Part shown: piece by piece, positions 7,915 to 16,646 of the stretch | How positions within the stretch are numbered: the stretch's first letter is position 1 | How the letters are laid out: the number at the start of each line of letters is the position of its first letter | NCBI RefSeq assembly: GCF_009498735.1 | Contig: NZ_ML762429.1 | Coordinates: 119,363 to 183,362 of the forward strand | Direction: 5' to 3' | Source of the DNA: Gracilibacillus oryzae | GTDB taxonomy: Bacteria > Bacillota > Bacilli > Bacillales > Amphibacillaceae | Length of the DNA stretch: 64,000 bases | Translations under genes and position numbers: made by a program | Notes under the pieces: model-generated | Seen by the model: the letters and a program-made list of their open reading frames with translations, nothing else | Told to the model about the DNA's origin: nothing | Database searches by the model: none

Positions 7915-9249
7915 TCAGTTCTGATAAAATATATATGGCTGTTCAAATGTAACAATCGTTTGTTCAAGCTTTAATTTATCAGGTTCGAAAAGGACTAAAT
8001 TTTCACCTTCCCCTTTTACACTACTGAAAAGTATACCATCAAAATCATATAATCTGGCACAGTCAGCTATAAATCTAGGAACCAAATACTCAGGCTTTAC
8101 ATACTCATTTTTAGTTTCTCGACTTACAATACCTTCATACACCAACATATAATGTAGCATAATAAAATTCATACCCTTGTCCTCTGTATAAAAGTTAACC
8201 TTTCTTAAATCCAGAACATATATTAGCTGGTTTACGTCAATTCTAATCATACTGCATGACCTATGCCATAAGGGAATCACCTCACTAAATGCTGTCATTT
8301 CATTACTGGATAGGTAAAGAAAACTTTGTCCAAAATGATTGTATCTACCTTCATAAATCGCAACTTTTTCTGCTGTTGGATGCCACATACCACCTTCATC
8401 ATAGGGTATGTACTCTTTCAATTTTCTTGCCCGATAAAAAGAAGCGTTTGTAATTTCATGTTTCCCTAAACCATTTATATTTTCTAGGATATGTCTACCA
8501 AATTCGGTATTTAAAGCAAGCATTGGATATTCTTTTAAATAATTATAAAATTGGTCTATCTGTCTTTTTAACCCATTCAAAATCCCATTATACCAGGTAT
8601 TAAATTCGTCATATCCTATTACATTGAATAGAAGTTTATTTAGCATAATTACTATTTTCGAATCAGAATACCCTTTCATGTTTAAATTTGGTAAAGCAAA
8701 TTTAGCAGATAGGATAAAGTTATAAGGTTGTTTAAAAAATTGTAAATCATCATCCACATGTTCCCGTATGGAATAATCGTAAAAGGTGTGATGATCTAAA
8801 TCTAAGTCAACAAATTCATTTGTCCAGTTATAATTTCTAATATCTGGAGTATTATTGTTTTCACCTTTAACCCTAAATACTATATAATCAAAGACTGATA
8901 TCGGAGATATTTGTATATAAAGCTCTTCAATCCTTAACTTCCAATAGTCCATTAAAAGGTAATTCCCTGACACTTCAAATTTTCCAATTGGACTATTCCC
9001 ACCCCTCCACCACCATATATACTCCATTTTATCCTTTTCCAAATTAAACTTTTTCTCCAACTTTGAGAGTATTTCGAAGATTTCTTTTTCATCAGTTATT
9101 AATTTTGAAAGAGGCTCATTTCCAAATATTTCTCTAATTATTTCACTAAAAAGTCTTCTTGTATCTAATCTATAATTTTTATCATCACTAATAAAGATTT
9201 TTAAGCACCCCTTTTTTTCATCCTCAGGAAGAGTCTTAAGTAGCTTCAA
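7915..9249 (-). CDS. RES-domain protein with long N-terminal extension
   Basis: Residues about 270-425 form a RES domain: FYRAR (271-275), GRYNHFGQSFLYLS (301-314), the conserved glutamate E323, and FDGILFSSVKGEGENLVLFEP with S409/S410 and N417. RES proteins include toxins that destroy NAD+ by phosphorolysis. The first 270 residues have no family I recognise and contain a WWWRGG motif, so they may sense or recruit. Toxins of two-gene RES-Xre systems are much shorter, and no small antitoxin gene is seen here. The start appears to be TTG 9249, eight bases after the stop of the helicase gene and with no Shine-Dalgarno, so it probably depends on translational coupling with the helicase. This arrangement suggests a functional pair. 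Confidence 0.75.
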   Translation of the reverse strand: MKLLKTLPEDEKKGCLKIFISDDKNYRLDTRRLFSEIIREIFGNEPLSKLITDEKEIFEILSKLEKKFNLEKDKMEYIWWWRGGNSPIGKFEVSGNYLLMDYWKLRIEELYIQISPISVFDYIVFRVKGENNNTPDIRNYNWTNEFVDLDLDHHTFYDYSIREHVDDDLQFFKQPYNFILSAKFALPNLNMKGYSDSKIVIMLNKLLFNVIGYDEFNTWYNGILNGLKRQIDQFYNYLKEYPMLALNTEFGRHILENINGLGKHEITNASFYRARKLKEYIPYDEGGMWHPTAEKVAIYEGRYNHFGQSFLYLSSNEMTAFSEVIPLWHRSCSMIRIDVNQLIYVLDLRKVNFYTEDKGMNFIMLHYMLVYEGIVSRETKNEYVKPEYLVPRFIADCARLYDFDGILFSSVKGEGENLVLFEPDKLKLEQTIVTFEQPYIFYQN

Positions 9250-9256
9250 AAAAATA

Positions 9257-12200
9257 TTATATTAATTCGTCTTTAATTTTTCTTTCTTCGACTACCCTTC
9301 CATCTTTAACAACATAAATATACACTTGGTTCAAGATCTCGTGAATATCTTCTAAATAACCATCTGATGGAAAATAATCTTCACTGTCCGTTAAAATAAT
9401 AACTCGTTCTTCACCATTAAATCGTTCACTATAAAAGTCCACCAACGCAAAAGGGGCATAAGCTTTCACATTTCGTCGGCCATTCGCTTTCTCATACTCT
9501 TCAATAATTTCCTGATAATCTGTAGAAATTACCCTGTTATTTTTGCCATTCGGTGTTACTTCTAATTGTACAATCTGTTTTGGTGGGATCATTCCAATAT
9601 TAGCTTGTCTTTCAATCAAACTAAGACGGTCTTCCTTCTTATTTTCAATATCAATTAATCTGGCATTCATCTGATTGATCAATGCACTGTTTTTATTATC
9701 AATATTGTCTCTTTGATATTCCTCAAGTTTCTGAAGTGTCTCATCGTATTGCACTCGGTACGTTCTATCTAAGAATGATTTCATTTTGTTTAATTGTTTC
9801 TCTCGTTTGTCCTTCACTTCATTCCTGCTTTTAATTGCTTTTTTAAGTGCTTCTGATTTTAATGTCGTATCTTTATCTGTGTTTAAATTAATACCTTCAC
9901 CGGTAAGCTTGCTTTGGAACAACCAATAAGGGTCAATTTCAATGGTTTGTCCATTTTCTCGTTTTGCTAGAAAAATAAGTTCGCTTTTTAGCATTTCACC
10001 AGTACCATCATTGATTCCTATTAGGTAACATTCAATACTTAATGGTTCTGAAACTGGATAAGCGGCCATATATCGACCTAATGCGTACTTATCTAGCTCT
10101 TTCTTTGTTAAATTCAGCCCTAATTTAAGTATAGGAGAATCAATATCGATTTGTGGTGTGTATCCATTTGCATATTCTTGGTATCCTGTAAAACGTATTG
10201 ATTCAGTAAAATCAAGCTGGATATTTTCTTTTAATGCAATATCCCTGATAAACTTCGGAAACCGCTCAATTCGTTTGACAAAGCCATCATTTGAATCATA
10301 AACTCGTACTTTTCTCATTTTAAAGACATGATCTACAAAGTTTGCATATCCTCTTTTCGGTAAACGATGGACAGCAATATCGTTCTGTTCTCTTTTTAAG
10401 TGAGGTAAATCAATAGTGTCTTCATCTAATTTTTCATCGTGTACAAGTTTTAACAGATTTTCATGTTCCTCTGATAATGATTTTTCCATATTAATGATGA
10501 TCTCATCTAATTTCTCACGATTAATAATAGCTTCTTGCATTAAATTGGCTAAACTATCATACTGATCTTCCAGTACTTCACCAATAAAGTCATATACTGA
10601 ATCAGAACCTAAATCAGCTCTCATCCGTTCCATCTTCTCAATCAAACGAATCATTACATTACCTTCTCTAGTATTTTCAGCTACCAAATTAAAAGCAAAG
10701 ACTTCATTTTTTTGACCGATACGATGGATACGACCCATCCGTTGTTCTAATCTATTCGGATTCCATGGAATATCGTAGTTGATCATTTGATTACAAAATT
10801 GGAGGTTAATAGACTCTCCACCTGCATCTGTAGCCAGCATAATCTGTGATTCATTCCTGAATTTCTCTACTTGTTTTCTCCTTTCGTCCATGGTAAATTC
10901 ACCAATAATTTTTGCAACAGAAGGTACACGTTCAAGCAATTTTTTCTCCAAGTATTTCAGAGTATCTTTTGATTCTGTAAATATTAAAATCTTTTCATCT
11001 TCATTTAACAAACCGTTGATGCCAAACAAAGTTTCCTCAAGTTCTTTATATTTTCGTTCAACAAAATTTTGTCGAATATAGGTAGTTTGGTTAATTAATT
11101 TTTCAAGCTCACTAATTTCAACATTAATTTCTTCTGGATCTATATCATCGATTGAATAGAGTAGTTTGGTCTCTATCTCTTCTACCGTTTCCGAGGATTC
11201 CTCATTGTAGTCAGTGATATCCACCTTCTTTAATTTAGCAAGATAACTTTTTCTTTCTTTCAATGTTCGTTCCAGTAGTTTTTCCAACCTATTCTTCCTT
11301 CGTTTAAGTGAAATATGAATAGCTTCAATAGACGAACTCAATCTACGTTGTAATAGCATCATTGCAAAGGCTGTACTGTTACTACCTTTATTAACAGCTC
11401 GGTTAAAGTGTTCTCTGACATAGTCTGTTACTTGGTTATATAAATCTAATTCCTCATTGGATAACTGATATTTTATTTTTTTAGTTGTTCTTTTTGGGAA
11501 TATAGGTGTTCCATCAAAATTAGTCATACTTTCTTTTAAACGTCGAATTATGAATGGATTACTCTTTTCTCGTAAGCTTTCATTTGCAGAAATCGAGGAA
11601 AAGATATCATCATCCAAAAGCTTCATTAGATGACGAAAGTTTTCCATATCACCTTTATGTGGGGTTGCTGTTAGTAATACAGAATGCTCCGTTTTTTTTA
11701 GAAGTAATTCCCCTAATTGATACAATCTCGTTCTTCGGGTTTTCTTCTTCAGAACACCATACGTATACGCCGCCATTTTATGTGCTTCATCTACAATAAC
11801 TAAATCAATGTCTGCTTCATTTATTAAACTTTTTATATCATCTCTGGATGCCCAATACATAGAAGCTAGGCATTGGTCATTCACTAAAAAAGGATTTTTA
11901 TTTCCATATTCCCGCACTACATTACGATTAATAATATGAAATGATTCATTAAATTTTTCTTCTAACTCTTCTTGCCATTGTTTTAATACTAAAGGTGGAA
12001 CGAGAATCAAAATACGATCAACACTTTGTCTAGCTTTAAGTTCTTTTATTAACATTCCAGACATGATTGTTTTTCCCGCACCCGGATCATCGGCGAGTAA
12101 GTAGCGTACTTTTGGCGATTGCAACATTCTGCTATATACAGCTTCTATTTGGTGTGGTAATGGAATTAAATTATTTCCACCCAATGCCCTGGAATGTTTA

Positions 12201-12433
12201 TAACGATGTTCATTTACCAATTCATAGTATTGTAAGAAATGTTGAATGTCCTCTGGTGATATATTCTTATATTCGTGTTCCTGATTTAACCCATCCAACG
12301 AGTGGATCTCATCTTCTTCCAACATCAGTTCATAAAACTTACTCGTATCACGCCCAATAGCTTCAACAATATAAAATCGATCATCTATTTGCTCACATTT
12401 CTTTGAAACATTGGGACGGTTCCTTCGTTTCAT
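9257..12433 (-). CDS. SNF2/HepA-type superfamily 2 helicase
   Basis: This 1058-residue helicase has a short N-terminal region, then PHQIEAVY, the Walker A box DDPGAGKT (115-122), the DEAH box in VIVDEAHKM, motif III LLTATPHKG, and helicase C motifs ending RMGRIHRIGQ. A long helical C-terminal half (coiled-coil-like KLEEYQRDN... and DIENKKEDRLSL) follows. The motif sequences resemble the SNF2-like helicase DrmD of DISARM defence systems, but no DrmA, DrmB or methyltransferase is present, so this is not a DISARM locus. There is little Shine-Dalgarno before ATG 12433. It is followed after 7 bp by the RES-domain gene. It could remodel or translocate on invading DNA; this is inference. Confidence 0.8.
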   Translation of the reverse strand: MKRRNRPNVSKKCEQIDDRFYIVEAIGRDTSKFYELMLEEDEIHSLDGLNQEHEYKNISPEDIQHFLQYYELVNEHRYKHSRALGGNNLIPLPHQIEAVYSRMLQSPKVRYLLADDPGAGKTIMSGMLIKELKARQSVDRILILVPPLVLKQWQEELEEKFNESFHIINRNVVREYGNKNPFLVNDQCLASMYWASRDDIKSLINEADIDLVIVDEAHKMAAYTYGVLKKKTRRTRLYQLGELLLKKTEHSVLLTATPHKGDMENFRHLMKLLDDDIFSSISANESLREKSNPFIIRRLKESMTNFDGTPIFPKRTTKKIKYQLSNEELDLYNQVTDYVREHFNRAVNKGSNSTAFAMMLLQRRLSSSIEAIHISLKRRKNRLEKLLERTLKERKSYLAKLKKVDITDYNEESSETVEEIETKLLYSIDDIDPEEINVEISELEKLINQTTYIRQNFVERKYKELEETLFGINGLLNEDEKILIFTESKDTLKYLEKKLLERVPSVAKIIGEFTMDERRKQVEKFRNESQIMLATDAGGESINLQFCNQMINYDIPWNPNRLEQRMGRIHRIGQKNEVFAFNLVAENTREGNVMIRLIEKMERMRADLGSDSVYDFIGEVLEDQYDSLANLMQEAIINREKLDEIIINMEKSLSEEHENLLKLVHDEKLDEDTIDLPHLKREQNDIAVHRLPKRGYANFVDHVFKMRKVRVYDSNDGFVKRIERFPKFIRDIALKENIQLDFTESIRFTGYQEYANGYTPQIDIDSPILKLGLNLTKKELDKYALGRYMAAYPVSEPLSIECYLIGINDGTGEMLKSELIFLAKRENGQTIEIDPYWLFQSKLTGEGINLNTDKDTTLKSEALKKAIKSRNEVKDKREKQLNKMKSFLDRTYRVQYDETLQKLEEYQRDNIDNKNSALINQMNARLIDIENKKEDRLSLIERQANIGMIPPKQIVQLEVTPNGKNNRVISTDYQEIIEEYEKANGRRNVKAYAPFALVDFYSERFNGEERVIILTDSEDYFPSDGYLEDIHEILNQVYIYVVKDGRVVEERKIKDELI

Positions 12434-12482
12434 TAAGGTAATTCATACTAAATACTAGATTTCAAAAATGCCATACAGTTTA

Positions 12483-13433
12483 TTATAAATACATAATCAT
12501 TACCGATCCCTCCATATCACTCCCTTTATCTAATTCTTTGAATCCTAGAGATCCGTAAAAGCGAATCAGTTTTTCTATATTCTCTTTCCTTTTATTATCA
12601 ACGCTTTCAGTAATAGGTGGGGCTGCCCGTAAAATTACATACTCTACTCCTAAAATGGACCAATATGACATCAATTTATCCATTGCTTCCCTACCTATAC
12701 CTTTCTGCTGAAATTGTTCTTCAATACTTAATGAATGGAAAATAATACATTTACCATACAACAATTCTTCGTCTACTACATCTTTTAAGGAACCAATTAA
12801 TATACATTCTTCACTTGAATAATGATCTGCTGCATCTATTACACCCCACCAACTCTCATAAATACCAAGGTTGTACATAGAAAACAGAGCACGACCTACA
12901 TTTTCATGTGAATCGGTATACACCGAGTAGTTATCTATTGTTGAAGAGTATTGTATTACGCCTGTCTCTTCATCTAAACTGGAGGAGTAAGTTATATCAA
13001 TATAATGAATATTTTCTTCCGGTTCAACTGCACTATAGTCACTAACATTATTCGCTACTATCTTTGCTATGTTTTCAATAACAAGCTGTTTTTCAGTATT
13101 AAACTTTGTTAAATCTGCATTATCCCAATTTCCACCAAACATTTTATAAAAAGCAAGCATGTTATCTAGTAAAAACCACTCTTCCCTTTGAATAGTGAGA
13201 ATAAGACCTGTTAATTGATTGATCATATATTTGTTTATCGTCTTCATATCGGCATCTGTCAATTGACCATTGCTATGTATGTCTTCCACAGGCCCATTTC
13301 TATATATAAAATGTGCAATTGCTTTAGCCCATTCTCCTGCTAGTGTAGGATCCTTCATTTTATGTAAGGACTTATCATTTAACTTTTTATCTTTTAGAAA
13401 AGCTTTTGCGAGTTCCTGGGATTTTTCTTCCAT
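12483..13433 (-). CDS. Protein with C-terminal GNAT acetyltransferase-like domain
   Basis: This 316-residue protein has a helical N-terminal half (residues 1-135) of unknown type and a C-terminal GNAT-like fold. The acetyl-CoA binding signature appears as FQQKGIGREAMDKLM (241-255), followed by YVILRAAPP and RFYGSLGFKEL near residue 300, the usual GNAT end. The substrate is unknown. ATG 13433 follows a G-rich ribosome binding site. The gene is second in the leftward run, 73 bp after the DUF2075 gene and 49 bp before the SNF2 helicase. It may be an accessory modifier of the neighbouring system or unrelated cargo; nothing in the sequence decides. Confidence 0.65.
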   Translation of the reverse strand: MEEKSQELAKAFLKDKKLNDKSLHKMKDPTLAGEWAKAIAHFIYRNGPVEDIHSNGQLTDADMKTINKYMINQLTGLILTIQREEWFLLDNMLAFYKMFGGNWDNADLTKFNTEKQLVIENIAKIVANNVSDYSAVEPEENIHYIDITYSSSLDEETGVIQYSSTIDNYSVYTDSHENVGRALFSMYNLGIYESWWGVIDAADHYSSEECILIGSLKDVVDEELLYGKCIIFHSLSIEEQFQQKGIGREAMDKLMSYWSILGVEYVILRAAPPITESVDNKRKENIEKLIRFYGSLGFKELDKGSDMEGSVMIMYL

Positions 13434-13506
13434 TTTTCTTCCCCCCTTATTTGTTCATGAAAAATACAACTCACTAAATTTCAGTTGCATGAGAAGAAGC
13501 TAAAAA

Positions 13507-15450
13507 TCACTCATACTTCCCTTGATCTTCAGCCACTTCTCCCCAATCAGTAAAAAACTCATTCTCTTTATAAACTCTATTCACTAGCTCTAATCGCTCT
13601 TTAAAGTACTCCGACAATTTCTTGTCAGTACAATAAATAAAGCAACCCTTTTGTCCTCTGGTCATTAACGTCCTGTATGTATTTCGAATTATTTCATCCG
13701 CCAATTTAGCAGCTTCTTCTGGCTTCTCTTTAAACAACTTCTTTATACCAAATAATGCCCTATCAGTTTTTGCCCTTTGGTTATAATCTGTAATCACTTC
13801 TTCATTTGCAAATCGTAAATCATCACCAATAATGACTCCAACATAATCAAACTCTAGCCCTTGACATGTATGAATACATCCTGCTTCATTAATAGAGTCT
13901 TTGTCTATTGCCCAGGTAGCTGAGTTTCCTAAATTCCAGCTCATTTTAAAGTTATAGTCAGGTAGAATGATATCATCATAGTCTGGCTTATCTCTTCCTG
14001 CTTTATCCCAATTCCAACAATATCCTGCAACTATTCTTGACTTGTTATTATTCTCATTTAACTTTTCTATTTCTGATTTTAACTCATTTGGGTTATCGAA
14101 TACGCGAAAGTCATACTGGCCGCCAATGTACTGGCTGTTTGCTGTTTCCCTGATTTGAAGGACATCATCAAGCCACGCAAGGTAGCCATCAGATCCATTA
14201 CATCTAAACTGGGATTCCAAATTCAAAATCTCAATATTTGCATCATTATCCTGGGCAAAATGTTGTATTTGTTCTAAGCTTCCAGCATCGTTGATAGTGA
14301 CTTTTTGCCTTTCATCAATAAAAAAGATTGAGTATTTTGCTGCGTTAATAATTTCCTTCGTCTGGTTTTCTCCTAAATGTTGAAACATACCCGATTTCTC
14401 ATTCAACCGGTGTGCCTCGTCTATAATTAATGCATCAAACTCATCTTTTGGTGATTCAACATAGCTTCCAGAACCCTTAAACAAATTATCAATATGTCCT
14501 TTGCGAAAGTCTTGCTTTAATTTAGTAGAATATATATTTCTAGGGGCAGAATTTTTGGTAACATATTGGCACACCATCTGGCGCTTTGTTAATTCCACTA
14601 ATAAATTTATCGCTAAAACAGATTTACCAGTTCCAGGTCCGCCTTTCACAACTAATACTTGCTTAGTTCCTGTACGAAGCGCCTCTTCAGCCATATAAAT
14701 GGCTTGTTCATATACTACTTTTTGATCATCAATCATAACGAACTCTTGATTACCTTTTAACATTTGATTTAATGCATCTTGTAATGATTTTGAGGGTCTA
14801 ATCTTACCCTTTTCGATTTTATATAGGTTCTCCTTATTGTCACCTATAGTAATGTGACGCTTAATAAAGTCCCGCAGCTTTTGAGAATCTCCCTTAACAA
14901 AAATAGGAGCTTGATCAATATAGAAACTATAAATATTATCTGATAGGGGATCATTTTTCTGAGTTATGTAATTATGCAAGTAAGCACAAGGATAAAGCTG
15001 CATTTCTTCTTTTTGAGCGTTTTCATTATAATCTTCAATAAGAGAAGCATAGGAAGATGCTTGGTAGGAGGGATGTGTGGTTTCTCTTATTCCTTTTCCT
15101 AAATATGTCTTAACAATAGCTTCTTTTCCCTCTACTTTTTCCACAGACTCCCATTGTTTCAATTCTACTATAATTATTGAGTTTTCATCTTTATTTCTTC
15201 CACTAATGAGGAAATCTACCCTTCTAGAGGTATGGGGAATATTAAACTCTATTGCTATCCCTGCATCATCGGGAATTTCCCGGTCACTTAATACTCTATA
15301 CATATACTGCATAGAATTGTCCCAGGATCTTACTTCTCTTTCATTAATATTTCCGATCTTCGCATTATAATTTTTGGTGATATTATTTACTAGTTCATCG
15401 TTAAATACATCGTCGAGAAAAGCTGTTTTTGTGGATTCGTATACAATCAT
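13507..15450 (-). CDS. DUF2075 protein: PD-(D/E)XK-like nuclease domain plus P-loop helicase
   Basis: This 647-residue protein starts with a nuclease-like segment: SRRVDFLISG followed by IIIVELKQW gives D79, E96 and K98 of a PD-(D/E)XK site. It continues with a P-loop NTPase of the DUF2075/UvrD-like class: GGPGTGKS (270-277), LIIDEAHRL, LESQFRCNGSDGYLAWLDDVL, CQGLEFDYVGVIIGDDL and RTLMTRGQKGCFIY. Proteins of this class occur in defence islands; the family activity is not well described. The start is taken as ATG 15450 because GGAG lies eight bases upstream; a TTG at 15471 lacks a ribosome binding site. It is the first gene of the operon, directly behind the promoter at 15570-15599. Confidence 0.75.
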   Translation of the reverse strand: MIVYESTKTAFLDDVFNDELVNNITKNYNAKIGNINEREVRSWDNSMQYMYRVLSDREIPDDAGIAIEFNIPHTSRRVDFLISGRNKDENSIIIVELKQWESVEKVEGKEAIVKTYLGKGIRETTHPSYQASSYASLIEDYNENAQKEEMQLYPCAYLHNYITQKNDPLSDNIYSFYIDQAPIFVKGDSQKLRDFIKRHITIGDNKENLYKIEKGKIRPSKSLQDALNQMLKGNQEFVMIDDQKVVYEQAIYMAEEALRTGTKQVLVVKGGPGTGKSVLAINLLVELTKRQMVCQYVTKNSAPRNIYSTKLKQDFRKGHIDNLFKGSGSYVESPKDEFDALIIDEAHRLNEKSGMFQHLGENQTKEIINAAKYSIFFIDERQKVTINDAGSLEQIQHFAQDNDANIEILNLESQFRCNGSDGYLAWLDDVLQIRETANSQYIGGQYDFRVFDNPNELKSEIEKLNENNNKSRIVAGYCWNWDKAGRDKPDYDDIILPDYNFKMSWNLGNSATWAIDKDSINEAGCIHTCQGLEFDYVGVIIGDDLRFANEEVITDYNQRAKTDRALFGIKKLFKEKPEEAAKLADEIIRNTYRTLMTRGQKGCFIYCTDKKLSEYFKERLELVNRVYKENEFFTDWGEVAEDQGKYE

Positions 15451-15569
15451 GGTTTCATCTCCGAACTTCAAGTTAGTTGTTTTATTTTAGAATATATACA
15501 CTTTTTTATAGGTCTTTTCAACTCACTCATTTAATTATTTAGGTAATTCTATTTATTAAACACACCTAA

Positions 15570-15599
15570 ATTATACCATTTTATTTATTAATAGAACAA
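15570..15599 (-). promoter_or_regulatory. Promoter of the six-gene operon
   Basis: On the minus strand TTGTTC (15594-15599) and an extended -10 element TGGTATAAT (TATAAT at 15570-15575) are separated by 18 bases. It fires leftward about 120 bp before the DUF2075 start. No other convincing promoter is seen inside the six-gene run. Confidence 0.6.
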
Positions 15600-15693
15600 A
15601 TAAATCTCGAATTTCATGACTTTTTATTTAGTATTTATTAAAACAATAAAACTAGGAGAGTTCTTTCAATGAAATTAATTTGTTTAGCTATTA

Positions 15694-15722
15694 TTGACAA
15701 GTAATAAATAATGTTATATATT
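15694..15722 (+). promoter_or_regulatory. Promoter of the YjzC-like gene
   Basis: TTGACA (15694-15699) and TATATT (15717-15722) with a 17-base spacer form a near-consensus SigA promoter. It is divergent from the operon promoter about 100 bp away. Confidence 0.7.
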
Positions 15723-15766
15723 AATAACAGAACATACGTTCCTAATAGGATCAGGAGGTGAGTATA

Positions 15767-15967
15767 ATGGCTATTGGAGATAGATATAAAACCGGGCAAC
15801 GTTCCCCAGCAAATGCGTATTATAAATGGGATGGTTATACGGATGGAACAAATTCACCAAGACCTACTTCAGAAGAGCAAAAAATTCGATTAGAGAAGGG
15901 TGAAGTGTTTCCACCAATAAACTCATGTGATAAAGGAGCTTATTGGCGTATGACTTCGTATGCTTAA
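15767..15967 (+). CDS. Small YjzC-like protein
   Basis: This protein of 66 residues (MAIGDRYKTGQRSP... PPINSCDKGAYWRM) resembles the small YjzC family of Bacilli: a G-x-x-F/Y-K-x-G-Q opening and a late K-G-x-x-F-P-P block. The function of the family is unknown. The start is ATG 15767, placed by AGGAGGTGA at 15753-15761; a GTG at 15758 overlaps that ribosome binding site. It is the only rightward gene of the island and has its own strong promoter and terminator. Confidence 0.65.
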   Translation: MAIGDRYKTGQRSPANAYYKWDGYTDGTNSPRPTSEEQKIRLEKGEVFPPINSCDKGAYWRMTSYA

Positions 15968-15977
15968 TTCTTGCATC

Positions 15978-16026
15978 ACATCTAGCTTGAAGCATATTTC
16001 TTCAAGCTAGATGTAAGCGTTTTTCT
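15978..16026 (+). terminator. Terminator of the YjzC-like gene
   Basis: A perfect 15-bp stem (ACATCTAGCTTGAAG with its complement) and a 7-base loop, followed by GCGTTTTT, sits 10 bp after the stop codon. Confidence 0.85.
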
Positions 16027-16207
16027 ACCAAACGGCTTTGGGTTCATCTGAAATTATAGACTGGTGTGATTTACATTTTAAATTTTATTTTTAACTGGGA
16101 AGAAAGAGTATGATCTTATTTTTTGATCATAATCGAAATCTATTATATCTAATATAATTTGCAGCTCTCGGATTAAGTAAATGATGCTTTTTCTATAAAT
16201 ACCTCAT

Positions 16208-16225
16208 CTACTTGTGACGCGGTTC
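16208..16225 (-). repeat. att-like repeat 2 (module B / module A junction)
   Basis: The plus strand reads CTACTTGTGACGCGGTTC; the minus strand GAACCGCGTCACAAGTAG is followed by ATGAGG exactly as in repeat 3. Three bases differ from the rlmH end. It separates the six-gene module from the 527-residue protein module. Confidence 0.7.
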
Positions 16226-16342
16226 ATCAAAAGTCATTTATAATATATATGAACATACTTGAAAATCCATTATTATGTATAATGATAATATAGAAAAATA
16301 AGTTATTGTGACCGTCAAGTAGAATGACACAATTTTTGCTGA

Positions 16343-16453
16343 TTAATTTGATACACTTGGTTGACCAAATATAGGTGATCTATGCTTCATTCGCCGAATG
16401 TCTTCATTCAAGTGAATGATTTCTACTCGGTGTAGGATGCGGTCCAATATAAG
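16343..16453 (-). pseudogene. IS21-family istB 3' relic
   Basis: The minus strand encodes LILDRILHRVEII, DIRRMKHRSP and a stop at 16343-16345, matching the C-terminus of the IstB helper ATPase of IS21-type insertion sequences. It is frameshifted upstream, and no istA or other part remains. The rest of the 15968-16646 gap is AT-rich, with no further gene that I can support. Confidence 0.6.
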
Positions 16454-16646
16454 CTATTCCAACGCTATAAAATTAGAATGAACTTTGATCCGAAACTTCT
16501 CCCTAAATGAAAATCTAGTAGTATTACAATACAATTGGATTTAGAGACTTTTTAAAAGTTTTTAAACAACAAAGTAAAAAGTAATAGATGTTAATGTAAT
16601 ATAAAGAATAAACATAAAAATAAACGTCACTAAAACAGAGACGTTT

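Noticed and set aside
9257..12433. DISARM defence system
   Set aside because: The helicase resembles DrmD, but no DrmA, DrmB, DrmC or DNA methyltransferase is encoded in the island.
15669..15704. Twelve-codon frame (MKLICLAIIDK) with an AGGAGAG upstream
   Set aside because: It overlaps the -35 box of the YjzC-like gene and is too short to support as a gene.
16021..16640. Possible CRISPR or large repeat in an AT-rich gap
   Set aside because: No regularly spaced repeats; only the istB relic and one att-like copy are present.
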